IMG/VR virus record: IMGVR_UViG_3300035034_001388
Location: 1 to 35,885 of that record
Direction: 5' to 3' (one strand)
DNA length: 35,885 nucleotides
From: a virus
The stretch's first letter is position 1. Each line of letters starts with the position of its first letter. Position numbers and translations under genes: made by a program. This document shows, one piece after another, positions 1 through 6,303 of this stretch. A model generated the notes under the pieces. That model did no database searches, was not told the origin of the DNA, and saw nothing but the letters and a program-made list of their open reading frames with translations.

Positions 1-157
1 AAGGGTCTGGATAGAGGTAGTTTTCCCCCTCCTCCTTGGGGTCATAGATCCTCCCGCAAGGACACTTCCATTTGCCTTCGGGCTGAATCATCTCGTCGTA
101 AGCGGCTTCCGCTCGTGCCTCACCTCTCTCTATTGGGTCTGGTATGTATGTTGTCAT
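1..157 (-). CDS. Partial CDS, small zinc-knuckle-like phage protein (C-terminus outside window)
   Basis: An open frame reads leftward from ATG at 157 to the window edge, 52 codons without a stop. The N-terminus is acidic and begins MTTYIPDPIERGEARAEAAY. A C-P-C-G knuckle near residues 38-41 (context WKCPCGRIYDP) suggests half of a zinc ribbon; the partner cysteines would lie outside the window. There is no Shine-Dalgarno before the ATG. It is the last visible member of the leftward gene series, 27 nt after the preceding gene. I do not recognise the family and the function is unknown. Confidence 0.6.
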   Translation of the reverse strand, partial: MTTYIPDPIERGEARAEAAYDEMIQPEGKWKCPCGRIYDPKEEGENYLYPDP

Positions 158-184
158 AATTAAGAATCGAACAAAACGTTGCTC

Positions 185-682
185 TCAATCCTCGTTCCTC
201 GGATGAGAGAACTCAGTGTTTTGCCAAAAAGAGGCGATACCGCCGATGATGGCTTCTGAGCTTGGATACCCATTTGGGTCGCAAGTTTTACACCGGTCGC
301 AAAACACTTGGAATCGAAAGTCGGGGTCTTCGCAGTCGTTTTCTCCGTCTATTCTTAGTTGCCCGCCACACTCGCACTTTACCCCCTTGACGCGGCCGTA
401 GAACGCGCCGTTGGGAAGCACAACCGAAACGAGCGGCTCAATGCTTTTCGATTTCTTGGCGGCCTTCCGCTCGCGCTTCCGCTGCGCCGCTTCGATGCGC
501 TCCACATCTTCTTCGGTCTTAGCGCGGGCGGGGTCGTAGCGCTTGGCTCGTGAGGAGCGACGGGCGACCCGATAGAACATATCTGGATCTACGGGAAAAC
601 GCCCAAACGCTTCCATTAGCATCATTGAAACGGCCAGCGGTTTACGGCGGTCGATGGGCTTAAGTTCAGTTTCGTCGTTCAT
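185..682 (-). CDS. Hypothetical protein with C-terminal Cys-rich zinc-ribbon-like segment
   Basis: 165 residues. The middle (about 50-80) is highly charged (RKRERKAAKKSKS) and probably helical. The C-terminal half carries C-E-C-G-G near residue 103 and F-C-D-R-C-K-T-C near 128, a spacing that fits a zinc ribbon. Such ribbons often mediate nucleic-acid or protein contacts, but no specific function can be assigned. The start is the ATG at 682; its leader has no obvious Shine-Dalgarno and it lies 12 nt after the stop of the upstream gene, so translational coupling is likely. Confidence 0.7.
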   Translation of the reverse strand: MNDETELKPIDRRKPLAVSMMLMEAFGRFPVDPDMFYRVARRSSRAKRYDPARAKTEEDVERIEAAQRKRERKAAKKSKSIEPLVSVVLPNGAFYGRVKGVKCECGGQLRIDGENDCEDPDFRFQVFCDRCKTCDPNGYPSSEAIIGGIASFWQNTEFSHPRNED

Positions 683-694
683 TGTGGATTTGGG

Positions 695-1582
695 TTATGC
701 GGTGATGGCACGGTCGCCAAAGCTGCCTTGGAACTTCTTGTGAAGGTTATCGGCCATAAAGGAGACGCGCTTACGGGTGCCCTTGTGGGCGCGGAGGTTC
801 TCGGCATTGAGGTCTAGGGCTGCGAGTGCTTCAGCGCGTAGCTGAATCAGTACAGGGTTGCCCTCAATATTGAGGTCGGGGAGACGTTGCAAATGGTCGC
901 GGAGCTTCGGGATGCAGCCCTTGCGGCCTTCGCTATCCACGATCGGCTTGTCAGGATCTCCAAGCGTATCGGCCACTTCCTTGATCAGATCAAGCGTGCG
1001 GCGAATGGTATCAGCTTCCATGCCGGCGCGCGCGGCTTGAATCTGCACTTCGAGGCGCACGGCCATGTCTTCGCGCTCAGTCTCGGTCAGCTCTTGGATG
1101 AGCCTGAACTGATGCGGGTCAGGCATGGGTTCGATTTGCAACTCGAAAGAGAATAGGCTACGCAGGGCTTCACCGCTCGACGGGTAGTTGGTCGGGTCGA
1201 AGCTCCCGTTGAGTTCACGGCGCTCAATCTCGATCAGGTTGTCCCAGTCCGCGATTAGAGCATCTAGCGCGTCGTAGGCCGCAGACACGCGAACCGCCAC
1301 TTGACGGCGAATGCGGTCGCTCTCGGCCGCTACCATGATGCGGGTCTCACCGATACCCTCGAAAGAGTTCAGCTTGAGGAATCGGCGAATCTTACCCACT
1401 TCCGAGTTGATCGGATCGATCGCACCAGCAAGAATCTTCTTGGTAGTGCGGACACGCTTCGCGTCCATCTGGTGATTGCGCGCTAGTTCGGCTTCCATGG
1501 CCTCGTCTCGAATGTTGAGGCCGATGCCAGTCGCCTTAAAGGAGATTTTCAGTAGTGCTTTGATTTTATTTTCGTTACTCAT
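695..1582 (-). CDS. Helical phage protein, possibly DUF3150-like
   Basis: 295 residues, almost entirely predicted helical and charged. The mid-region pattern (ADWDNLIEIE..., then F-D-P-T-N-Y-P-S, then a P-M-P-D-P-H-Q-F segment) resembles what I recall of DUF3150 proteins, which occur in phages and plasmids and have no firm function. This assignment is from memory and tentative. The start at 1582 is supported by a leader CCAAGGCAAAC directly before ATG, the ribosome-binding pattern shared by neighbouring minus-strand genes. A copy of the AT-rich palindrome sits 29 nt upstream (1610-1630). Confidence 0.72.
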   Translation of the reverse strand: MSNENKIKALLKISFKATGIGLNIRDEAMEAELARNHQMDAKRVRTTKKILAGAIDPINSEVGKIRRFLKLNSFEGIGETRIMVAAESDRIRRQVAVRVSAAYDALDALIADWDNLIEIERRELNGSFDPTNYPSSGEALRSLFSFELQIEPMPDPHQFRLIQELTETEREDMAVRLEVQIQAARAGMEADTIRRTLDLIKEVADTLGDPDKPIVDSEGRKGCIPKLRDHLQRLPDLNIEGNPVLIQLRAEALAALDLNAENLRAHKGTRKRVSFMADNLHKKFQGSFGDRAITA

Positions 1583-1609
1583 TGTTTGCCTTGGTTGAGT
1601 TTGGGTTGA

Positions 1610-1630
1610 GCATCATTAAAATAATGATGC
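1610..1630. repeat. AT-rich palindrome, copy 1
   Basis: Core ATCATTAAAATAATGAT with GC flanks, arms of 9 bp. It lies 28 nt upstream of the minus-strand start at 1582. Confidence 0.88.
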
Positions 1631-1654
1631 GTGGATATAAGGTCAGCCGTCCTT

Positions 1655-1689
1655 GCCTTCGTCGGCTTCGTCGGCTTCGTCGGCTTCAT
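1655..1689. repeat. Short tandem repeat, GTCGGCTTC units
   Basis: About three and a half head-to-tail copies of the 9-mer GTCGGCTTC lie in the 212-nt gene-free gap between the clamp gene and the gene ending at 695. Its role is unclear. Small forward frames through it look non-coding. Confidence 0.6.
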
Positions 1690-1716
1690 GGGCGAAATGG
1701 CGGAAACGAGGTGCGA

Positions 1717-1779
1717 CGACTCGACACTGCCCGCGAAAGGCAAGCGTGCAATGTCGAGCCGCGCACAAAATTCGTGCGG
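1717..1779. other. Two adjacent hairpins downstream of the clamp gene
   Basis: CTCGACA-c-TGC (1720-1730) pairs with GCA-a-TGTCGAG (1748-1758), ten pairs with one internal mismatch. CGCAC (1762-1766) pairs with GTGCG (1774-1778). They lie 16-75 nt beyond the stop of the clamp gene on the minus strand. No T-run follows, so this is not a classical terminator; a processing site or small RNA structure is possible. Confidence 0.4.
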
Positions 1780-1794
1780 TGTAGTTTACTGGCA

Positions 1795-2997
1795 TCAACT
1801 CAGGCGCAGAGGCATCACGACTGCTAGGCGCTGATCCTCACCAGTGGCAACCATCGTCGATAATTCGTCCCTGAATGCCCAGGTCAGGCAACCAGCGGCG
1901 AGTGCTCCTAGTAGGTATGGCGCGTTGAAGGCAATCTCCACGGTCTCGTGCGAAGGCGTCATAATGCCATTGATCGTCACTGAAGAGCGCCCCGTAATCT
2001 CGGAGCCCGCATCAAGGCGCAAGCTCTTGGCATTACCATCAGCGGTAATCTTTACGGCGACGGAACCTTCCTTTCCGCACTTCGGTGCAGACTTGAGGAA
2101 GGCCGATATCTTCTCGGCGTCGGCTTTCCTTAGAAAGCCTATCCAGTTCCCCGGACTTTTAGGAATCACCTGCTTGTAATTCGGAAAGTTCCCTTCTACG
2201 AGAGTGGTAACGATCGTCCACTCGCCATCACCCAAAATGATCTGGGCGGATTTAGCTTCTGCATTTTCGGGATTCGAATCGGACGCCACGTGAGCGAACA
2301 ACTCAACGGAGCAAGGTCGCTCCTGCAGTGCCTTGAGGCTGAAAAGCTTGGCCGTCGCAGCGGGAACAATCACACTGCGCGGTAAAGAGGCAATATCCCC
2401 ACTAGGTATCTTGAGCAGGCGTCGTCCGTCTGTCGCCACAATCGCACCTTCACGGGACAGAAATACACCGTTCAGGATATAGCGGGTCTCATCCGCAGAA
2501 GCGAATTTTACGGCATCACTCAAGTCCTCGGCGAGATTGGAGTGGATTGTGCGGCTACCCAAGGAATCGCCACGGGGGAACGTGTTGTATTCCTCGAGTT
2601 CGCGGCAGATGATTTGACTGCTCCCTCGATCATGGGAGACCGTCAGTATCGGGCGCTCGGCGGGGTATGGACTTACGTCCGGATCCTCGCTAGTAACCGT
2701 GTAAGTCTCGCCCTCAGTGACGAGCGTCACGGTGTCGCCGGGCTTCGCAGATTTAAGAGCTGCCGCGAGTTTCTTGAGCGGCACCAATGCCGCAAAGTCG
2801 CGATCAAAGGTGCCGCGCCAGACGAGCTCGCGGTCAAAGTCATTTGCGTGGATGTTGCCATCCATGAAAACAACGCACTCCATTACGGGCAGTTTGGGGC
2901 TGTTCGGTACGATTTTTCCGAGTACGGCCAAAGCGCGTTGCAGCGTCTTGACGTTCATGTGGATAGTAGAACTCTTTGTCGATAATACGGCATTCAT
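1795..2997 (-). CDS. dnaN: DNA polymerase III beta subunit (sliding clamp)
   Basis: 400 residues, close to the usual ~365-375 of bacterial clamps. Family hallmarks are visible: D-E-T-R-Y-I-L-N-G-V-F-L followed by I-V-A-T-D-G-R-R-L in the middle domain, a late E-G-N-F-P-N-Y motif, and a C-terminal V-M-P-L-R-L, matching the family's conserved M-P-M-R-L end. It should form the ring that tethers a replicative polymerase to DNA. The frame stays open for 27 codons upstream, but the ATG at 2997 is preferred because AAAGGAAACC precedes it and the domain begins after it. A phage-encoded clamp implies replication that is partly independent of the host clamp, or competition for host polymerase. It lies next to radC in the early arm. 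Confidence 0.93.
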   Translation of the reverse strand: MNAVLSTKSSTIHMNVKTLQRALAVLGKIVPNSPKLPVMECVVFMDGNIHANDFDRELVWRGTFDRDFAALVPLKKLAAALKSAKPGDTVTLVTEGETYTVTSEDPDVSPYPAERPILTVSHDRGSSQIICRELEEYNTFPRGDSLGSRTIHSNLAEDLSDAVKFASADETRYILNGVFLSREGAIVATDGRRLLKIPSGDIASLPRSVIVPAATAKLFSLKALQERPCSVELFAHVASDSNPENAEAKSAQIILGDGEWTIVTTLVEGNFPNYKQVIPKSPGNWIGFLRKADAEKISAFLKSAPKCGKEGSVAVKITADGNAKSLRLDAGSEITGRSSVTINGIMTPSHETVEIAFNAPYLLGALAAGCLTWAFRDELSTMVATGEDQRLAVVMPLRLS

Positions 2998-3034
2998 GGT
3001 TTCCTTTGATTTGTGGTTGTTGGTGGAGCCGAGC

Positions 3035-3703
3035 TCAAATGAGCCCCGCCTCGCTAAATGAGTAGTAACCGATTCCAAGCGGGTCTAACTCGCGCTCGCC
3101 CATAATAATGTGATCATCGAGGTCAACGCCGATAATCTTGGAAGCCTCACGGAGTTGTCTCGTTACTTGCATGTCGGCACGGCTCGGCGCAGGGTCGCCG
3201 CTTGGGTGGTTATGCACCGCAATGATCGCGGTAGCGGTATGCAGGATGGCAGCGCGGAATGCTTCGCGGGGATGAACCAAGCAACTGGTCGCAGTGCCAC
3301 TGCTGATCTCGACACGCTTGAGCAGCCGATTTTTACGATCAAGGCAGAGCACCCAGAATTTTTCGACCGTCAGAGGGGCGGTCAATGGGTGCATGTAGCG
3401 GGAGACTGCATCTGGAGTAGTGAAGCATCCACGGTCAAGTGGAGCGCTACGGGCGAACAATGAAAAGCTCGCCATAAGTTTCGACGCGGTGGCTTTACTG
3501 ATACCCGGCACGAAGCAAAGCTCTTCAAGGCTCCACTTCGATATTTTGTTTAGGCTCTCGCCCATGTCGAGCAAGGCAGTCGCGACGGGGAGATTGCCGA
3601 TGATAAGCGCCAGCAATTCGCGGTCGGAGAGTGTTTGTGAGCCGTAGAGCGCCGAACGCTCTTGAACCTCTTGGATAAGATAATTTTTCATAAAAAGTTG
3701 CAC
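3035..3703 (-). CDS. radC: RadC family protein, JAMM/MPN metalloprotease-like fold
   Basis: 222 residues from a GTG at 3703, or 218 from the ATG at 3691; neither has a good Shine-Dalgarno. An N-terminal helix-hairpin-helix-like segment (F-V-P-G-I-S-K, about residues 64-76) precedes the JAB domain. The JAMM signature H-N-H-P-S-G-D-P-A-P-S-R-A-D (His164, His166, Ser174, Asp177) is intact, so metal binding is expected. RadC proteins are common on phages, plasmids and integrative elements. The original repair role is doubtful and the biochemical function is unresolved. Here it lies just upstream of the clamp in the leftward unit, suggesting a DNA-metabolism or anti-defence role. Confidence 0.93.
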   Translation of the reverse strand: MQLFMKNYLIQEVQERSALYGSQTLSDRELLALIIGNLPVATALLDMGESLNKISKWSLEELCFVPGISKATASKLMASFSLFARSAPLDRGCFTTPDAVSRYMHPLTAPLTVEKFWVLCLDRKNRLLKRVEISSGTATSCLVHPREAFRAAILHTATAIIAVHNHPSGDPAPSRADMQVTRQLREASKIIGVDLDDHIIMGERELDPLGIGYYSFSEAGLI

Positions 3704-3788
3704 GGATGAAGAAGAAGCCCGCGAGCGCAGCGGGCATTAGGAAGACCACCCAAGCGACGGCCTCAAAGGGAGTAGGGACGTAGCCCAT
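3525..3788 (-). CDS. Possible small membrane protein overlapping radC
   Basis: The ATG at 3788 shares its bases with the stop of the upstream gene (TAATG), a classic coupling arrangement. The first ~45 residues contain a convincing hydrophobic stretch (V-A-W-V-V-F-L-M-P-A-A-L-A-G-F-F-F-I). The remaining ~50 residues are Arg-rich and lie inside radC in another frame, so the tail may be coincidental, or the true product may be shorter. Function unknown. The evidence is the coupled start plus the transmembrane segment; the overlap with radC lowers confidence. Confidence 0.4.
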   Translation of the reverse strand: MGYVPTPFEAVAWVVFLMPAALAGFFFIRATFYEKLSYPRGSRAFGALRLTNTLRPRIAGAYHRQSPRRDCLARHGREPKQNIEVEP

Positions 3789-4168
3789 TAGGCGACGGCC
3801 TCCGAGTGTTTGTAGGTGACGGCGCACGGGCTCACGACATAATCGTCGAGGGTGTTGTCGGTAGAGAACCCATTGTTAAGCCAGTAGCCGCCCTCCATCC
3901 ATCGCTCGGATGAGAGCCACGGAAGCTTCAACACTTCGTTTTGGATTCGCTTGTCGGCCTCGACGCAGAGACGGAAGAGCCACTGCGTGGTCTTAGTGTT
4001 TACGTGCGGATAGTCTTCGATGCGGGCGATCTTTTCCAGATCGGGGAAGACCATCGTAAGCAGCCCGGCCATGTAGTCGCGCGGGTTGCTCACTTCAGAG
4101 AAAAGCTTCTCTACCTTTTTCGGGTCGAGCAGCACGTTGTCGTGTATGATTGAGTATTTGTTGCTCAT
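3788..4168 (-). CDS. Hypothetical early protein
   Basis: 126 residues with no motif I recognise. It is soluble-looking, with a mixed charged N-terminal half and a Trp/Tyr-rich stretch (W-M-E-G-G-Y-W-L-N-N) around residues 90-100. The start at 4168 is preceded by GGGGGAGGACGC, a strong Shine-Dalgarno unlike the AAGGCAAA leaders of its neighbours. It lies two nt from the upstream small gene and overlaps the next start by TAATG, so it is clearly within an operon. Role unknown. Confidence 0.7.
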   Translation of the reverse strand: MSNKYSIIHDNVLLDPKKVEKLFSEVSNPRDYMAGLLTMVFPDLEKIARIEDYPHVNTKTTQWLFRLCVEADKRIQNEVLKLPWLSSERWMEGGYWLNNGFSTDNTLDDYVVSPCAVTYKHSEAVA

Positions 4169-4170
4169 GG

Positions 4171-4359
4171 CTAAGCGTCCTCCCCCGACATTTCGTTTTC
4201 AATATCCACTTCGACTGCGCCCATCTTGACGTATTGAACTTCCGCCACATCGTCGGGGTTGATACTGTCTTCGACTTCAGCAACGCTCCAGAAGTTGAGC
4301 GGAAAAAAGGTCACGCCACCGGCGACCCAGATTACTTTTAAATATGGTAGAACATTCAT
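4171..4359 (-). CDS. Small acidic hypothetical protein
   Basis: 62 residues. A hydrophobic N-terminal half (L-K-V-I-W-V-A-G-G-V-T-F-F-P-L) is followed by a very acidic tail. It could be weakly membrane-associated, but the hydrophobic part is short and broken by Pro. The ATG at 4359 has the shared leader GAAAGGCAAATC, which supports real translation. A palindrome copy lies 35 nt upstream (4395-4411), and beyond it the folded RNA-like segment. No family recognised. Confidence 0.65.
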   Translation of the reverse strand: MNVLPYLKVIWVAGGVTFFPLNFWSVAEVEDSINPDDVAEVQYVKMGAVEVDIENEMSGEDA

Positions 4360-4394
4360 GATTTGCCTTTCGTTGGTTTTGCTTAGTGCGCCCC

Positions 4395-4411
4395 ATCATT
4401 AAAATAATGAT
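4395..4411. repeat. AT-rich palindrome, copy 2 (core only)
   Basis: Exact core ATCATTAAAATAATGAT with 7-bp arms. The flanking bases (C at 4394, A at 4412) do not pair, making this the shortest-armed copy. It lies about 35 nt before the start codon of the 62-residue gene read leftward. Confidence 0.85.
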
Positions 4412-4430
4412 AGAAGCATGAGCGTGAGAT

Positions 4431-4702
4431 ATACGCACAGAGAGGCGGCGAGTCTCAAGGAGGGCTATTATCCTCCGGCCATTTCGCCCATTGCCTGTGC
4501 GTGAAAGTGAGTGAGTAGCGAAGTTGTGCTGAAAGGAAGCTAGGCCACGGCATTCACCTGACTACCACATGGCAGCAGGTTCCACGGGATTCTTCCGGAC
4601 TCAGACTACAGAGCTTCGCTACTCGGTTGATGGTTAATGAGCAGACAGACTGGCTTCTCGCGAAGCGTCCTCCGTTGCGGCTCCTGCCGTACGACGGGAG
4701 CT
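4431..4702. ncRNA. Candidate structured RNA in 355-nt gene-free gap
   Basis: No credible reading frame fills the interval 4360-4715, yet it is dense in long perfect stems. An 8-bp stem pairs 4433-4440 with 4495-4502 and encloses GGCG/CGCC (4444-4447 with 4485-4488) and the hairpin GGAGG/CCTCC (4459-4463 with 4472-4476). An 11-bp perfect stem, GAGTAGCGAAG (4513-4523) with CTTCGCTACTC (4614-4624), closes a 90-nt subdomain. A GCTTC-tcgc-GAAGC hairpin lies at 4653-4666, and a GCTCC...GGAGC hairpin with inner CCGT/ACGG at 4680-4701. Neighbouring genes are on the minus strand, but stems are strand-symmetric so the strand is undecided. It does not match tRNA, tmRNA, RNase P or the group I core as I know them. 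Function unknown. Confidence 0.6.
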
Positions 4703-4715
4703 AGAAATAGGTGGC

Positions 4716-4898
4716 CTATGTAGCCTTGATGTAGGCATTGAAACCTACGGTCACGGGCTTGCCATCGACTAAGACCTGAGTGGTAATGTTGCCACCGCTG
4801 GACGCAACGATGCGCGTTTTCCCAGACTTGCTGAGTTGCGGGATTTCAGTGACATCAGCCTCGATAATGATCTTTTTACCTTTAATAGATACATTCAT
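4716..4898 (-). CDS. Small basic hypothetical protein
   Basis: 60 residues, probably all beta, with alternating hydrophobic strands and a L-S-K-S-G-K-T-R-I-V-A-S-S-G-G-N core and a D-G-K-P-V-T-V-G-F-N-A-Y-I ending. I recall similar short proteins in phages but know no function. The start at 4898 is fixed by the leader ACGAAAGGCAAATT immediately before ATG; the frame is open further upstream but without a leader. A palindrome copy (4926-4948) lies 28 nt upstream. The stop is followed within 15 nt by the folded 4431-4702 segment. Confidence 0.75.
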   Translation of the reverse strand: MNVSIKGKKIIIEADVTEIPQLSKSGKTRIVASSGGNITTQVLVDGKPVTVGFNAYIKAT

Positions 4899-4925
4899 AA
4901 TTTGCCTTTCGTTTTGTTTATGTGA

Positions 4926-4948
4926 GCTATCATTAGAATAATGATAGC
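4926..4948. repeat. AT-rich palindrome, copy 3
   Basis: Core ATCATTAGAATAATGAT, one centre base different from the consensus (AAA becomes GAA). The arms extend to 10 bp with GCT...AGC flanks. It lies 28 nt upstream of the minus-strand start at 4898. Confidence 0.85.
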
Positions 4949-5041
4949 AGGGTTTGAGCGATCGTTTGGGGCACCCGCGACAGCGGATACCGAGGACAAG
5001 TCGCAGCGGCTCAGAAATGCAACGGCTCTCCAATTGAATAC

Positions 5042-5073
5042 AAAAAAAGCCCGCACCGGTGAAGGTGCGGGCT
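5042..5073 (-). terminator. Rho-independent terminator, minus strand
   Basis: A 10-bp perfect stem, AGCCCGCACC (5048-5057) with GGTGCGGGCT (5064-5073), has a 6-nt loop. Read leftward it runs into seven T (A5042-5048 on the plus strand). It begins 19 nt after the stop of the 291-residue gene, which it should terminate. The small gene starting at 4898 therefore needs its own promoter, presumably near the palindrome at 4926. Confidence 0.9.
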
Positions 5074-5091
5074 GGTTGAATCTTGCTCGGC

Positions 5092-5967
5092 TTAGAAGTT
5101 TACACTTTCGAGCTGAGCTTCGCTAGTCGCGACCACTTCGAGTGTAGACTTGATCGCCGTGAGGTACTGGTCGACTAGGGCAAGGGCCTCATTCGCGTGA
5201 CCGGGCTGCTCCATCGCGATTTCGGTCGCGAGTGCCTCAAGCTTGTTGAGGGAATTGCGAAGCATGGGGAGTTTCGGCATTGGAACTGGAGCAGTGTCCG
5301 GCTTTGTGGCCTTTGCTTTCGTTTCGGGTTCGACTTCCGTTTCCGCTTCCGCCTCGACCGCGACCTCCGCTTCGGCTTCCGCTTCGGCTTCCGCTTCGGC
5401 CTCCGCTTCGGCCTCGACCGCGACTTCCGCTTCGGCTTCGGCTTCGGGTTCAGCCTCAGCGTTCAGCTTCTCAGCTTCCGCTTTAACTTTCGCGGCATGG
5501 ATCTTTGCATCGGTCTCAGCCTTAGCTTTGGCTTCTGATACGAGGAAATCGCTGTGCGCTTGGGTTGTCATTCCCGTATCGGCGAGCGACTTCCACTCTT
5601 CGGGCTCGCCTAGGTAGGCTTCCGCCATGGTCGCGTTTTTCGCCGTGAGCTTGTTCAACGACACGGCGAGACCGTAATTGATGGAATTATCAAACTCCAC
5701 CTCAGTCATTTTTCCGGTCGCGACGTAGGTCTCGTAGACCATCGCTATTTGACGGCCGTTGGCGATTTGAGACTTGGAAAGTCCTGCTTTTTCAAGCAAG
5801 CCATAAACAGTCTCTTTTCCGCGCAAAACGGAAGCCAGGGCTACACACGCCTTGCCGGCGACAACATAGGCCTTGCGGCCAGTCTCAAATGCCGTAACGG
5901 CAGTCGAGACGATTTCTTTGCGGGTTCCGGAGCTAAGCTCTTCTACGGATATTAGTTTATTCGACAT
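5092..5967 (-). CDS. Hypothetical protein with Glu-Ala repeat linker
   Basis: 291 residues in three parts. The N-terminal helical domain (1-150) holds a helix-turn-helix-like stretch (L-L-E-K-A-G-L-S-K-S-Q-I-A-N-G-R-Q). A low-complexity Ala/Glu linker follows (roughly 165-225, repeated AEAEAE with two V-A-V-E insertions). A C-terminal helical domain ends the protein. The linker is encoded by degenerate GCTTCCGCTTCGG-type DNA repeats, so its length may drift by recombination. The start at 5967 has leader ACAAAGGAAAATT. A strong terminator follows the stop. It could be a DNA-binding or structural organiser protein; function unknown. Confidence 0.75.
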   Translation of the reverse strand: MSNKLISVEELSSGTRKEIVSTAVTAFETGRKAYVVAGKACVALASVLRGKETVYGLLEKAGLSKSQIANGRQIAMVYETYVATGKMTEVEFDNSINYGLAVSLNKLTAKNATMAEAYLGEPEEWKSLADTGMTTQAHSDFLVSEAKAKAETDAKIHAAKVKAEAEKLNAEAEPEAEAEAEVAVEAEAEAEAEAEAEAEAEVAVEAEAETEVEPETKAKATKPDTAPVPMPKLPMLRNSLNKLEALATEIAMEQPGHANEALALVDQYLTAIKSTLEVVATSEAQLESVNF

Positions 5968-5997
5968 AATTTTCCTTTGTCTTGTTATTTTGAATGA

Positions 5998-6012
5998 TTC
6001 AAACCGTTTGAA
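5998..6012. promoter_or_regulatory. Perfect 15-bp palindrome, possible operator
   Basis: TTCAAAC-C-GTTTGAA, 7-bp arms around one base, lies 31 nt before the minus-strand start at 5967. It sits between that start and the first copy of the ATAAG/CTTAT repeat. Position and symmetry suggest an operator controlling the 291-residue gene. No protein partner is known. Confidence 0.4.
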
Positions 6013-6023
6013 CCATTGCTCAG

Positions 6024-6052
6024 TATAAGGGTAAAGCTTGTGACTTATTCAG
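6024..6052. repeat. ATAAG-n14-CTTAT repeat, copy a
   Basis: TATAAGGGTAAAGCTTG followed by TGACTTATTCAG. The half-sites ATAAG and CTTAT are separated by 14 nt centred on AAGCTT. It lies 57 nt upstream of the minus-strand start at 5967. It is identical over 29 nt to the copies at 6176 and 6275. Confidence 0.9.
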
Positions 6053-6065
6053 TCAGTGGCTTGCC

Positions 6066-6098
6066 TTGAATCTATCATTATTTTAATGATAGATTCAA
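6066..6098. repeat. AT-rich palindrome, copy 4 (longest arms)
   Basis: The core ATCATTATTTTAATGAT (consensus on the opposite strand) is extended to perfect 15-bp arms, TTGAATCTATCATTA with TAATGATAGATTCAA, around TTT. It lies 99 nt upstream of the start at 5967, in the 328-nt gene-free stretch 5968-6295 that also holds three ATAAG/CTTAT repeats and a terminator. Confidence 0.9.
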
Positions 6099-6175
6099 AA
6101 AACCTTGGCGGCCTAGCTCGCATCGGAGCTGGCGCTTGCCAGTGGGCTATCAAGTGCTTTCACTTCATTGCCCAA

Positions 6176-6204
6176 TATAAGGGTAAAGCTTGTGACTTAT
6201 TCAG
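6176..6204. repeat. ATAAG-n14-CTTAT repeat, copy b
   Basis: Identical over 29 nt to copy a, in the same orientation, 152 nt further right. No gene begins next to it; it lies in the gene-free 5968-6295 stretch. Confidence 0.9.
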
Positions 6205-6240
6205 AAACTGCCTTCCCTTGCGCGCTAAGAAAGCGTGCAT

Positions 6241-6272
6241 AAAAGAGCCCGCATTCATAAGAATGCGGGCTC
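6241..6272 (-). terminator. Rho-independent terminator, minus strand
   Basis: A 12-bp perfect stem, GAGCCCGCATTC (6245-6256) with GAATGCGGGCTC (6261-6272), has loop ATAA. Read leftward it runs into TTTT (A6241-6244). It lies 24 nt after the stop of the 299-residue gene and should end that transcript. It shares its GC-rich AGCCCGC stem style with the terminator at 5042-5073. Confidence 0.85.
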
Positions 6273-6274
6273 GA

Positions 6275-6303
6275 TATAAGGGTAAAGCTTGTGACTTATT
6301 CAG
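6275..6303. repeat. ATAAG-n14-CTTAT repeat, copy c (overlaps gene end)
   Basis: Same 29 nt as copies a and b. Its right end supplies the stop codon and the last residues (V-S-E) of the 299-residue gene at 6296-7195. The repeat therefore sits between that gene's end and its terminator. Confidence 0.9.

Noticed and set aside
4431-4702. tRNA, tmRNA, RNase P RNA or a second group I intron in the folded gap
   Set aside because: No cloverleaf, CCA end, tag frame or group I P4-P7 core could be drawn on either strand.
5197-5617. Forward-strand frames opposite the Glu/Ala-repeat gene
   Set aside because: They are Phe/Arg- or Ser/Ala-only shadows of the repeat on the coding minus strand.
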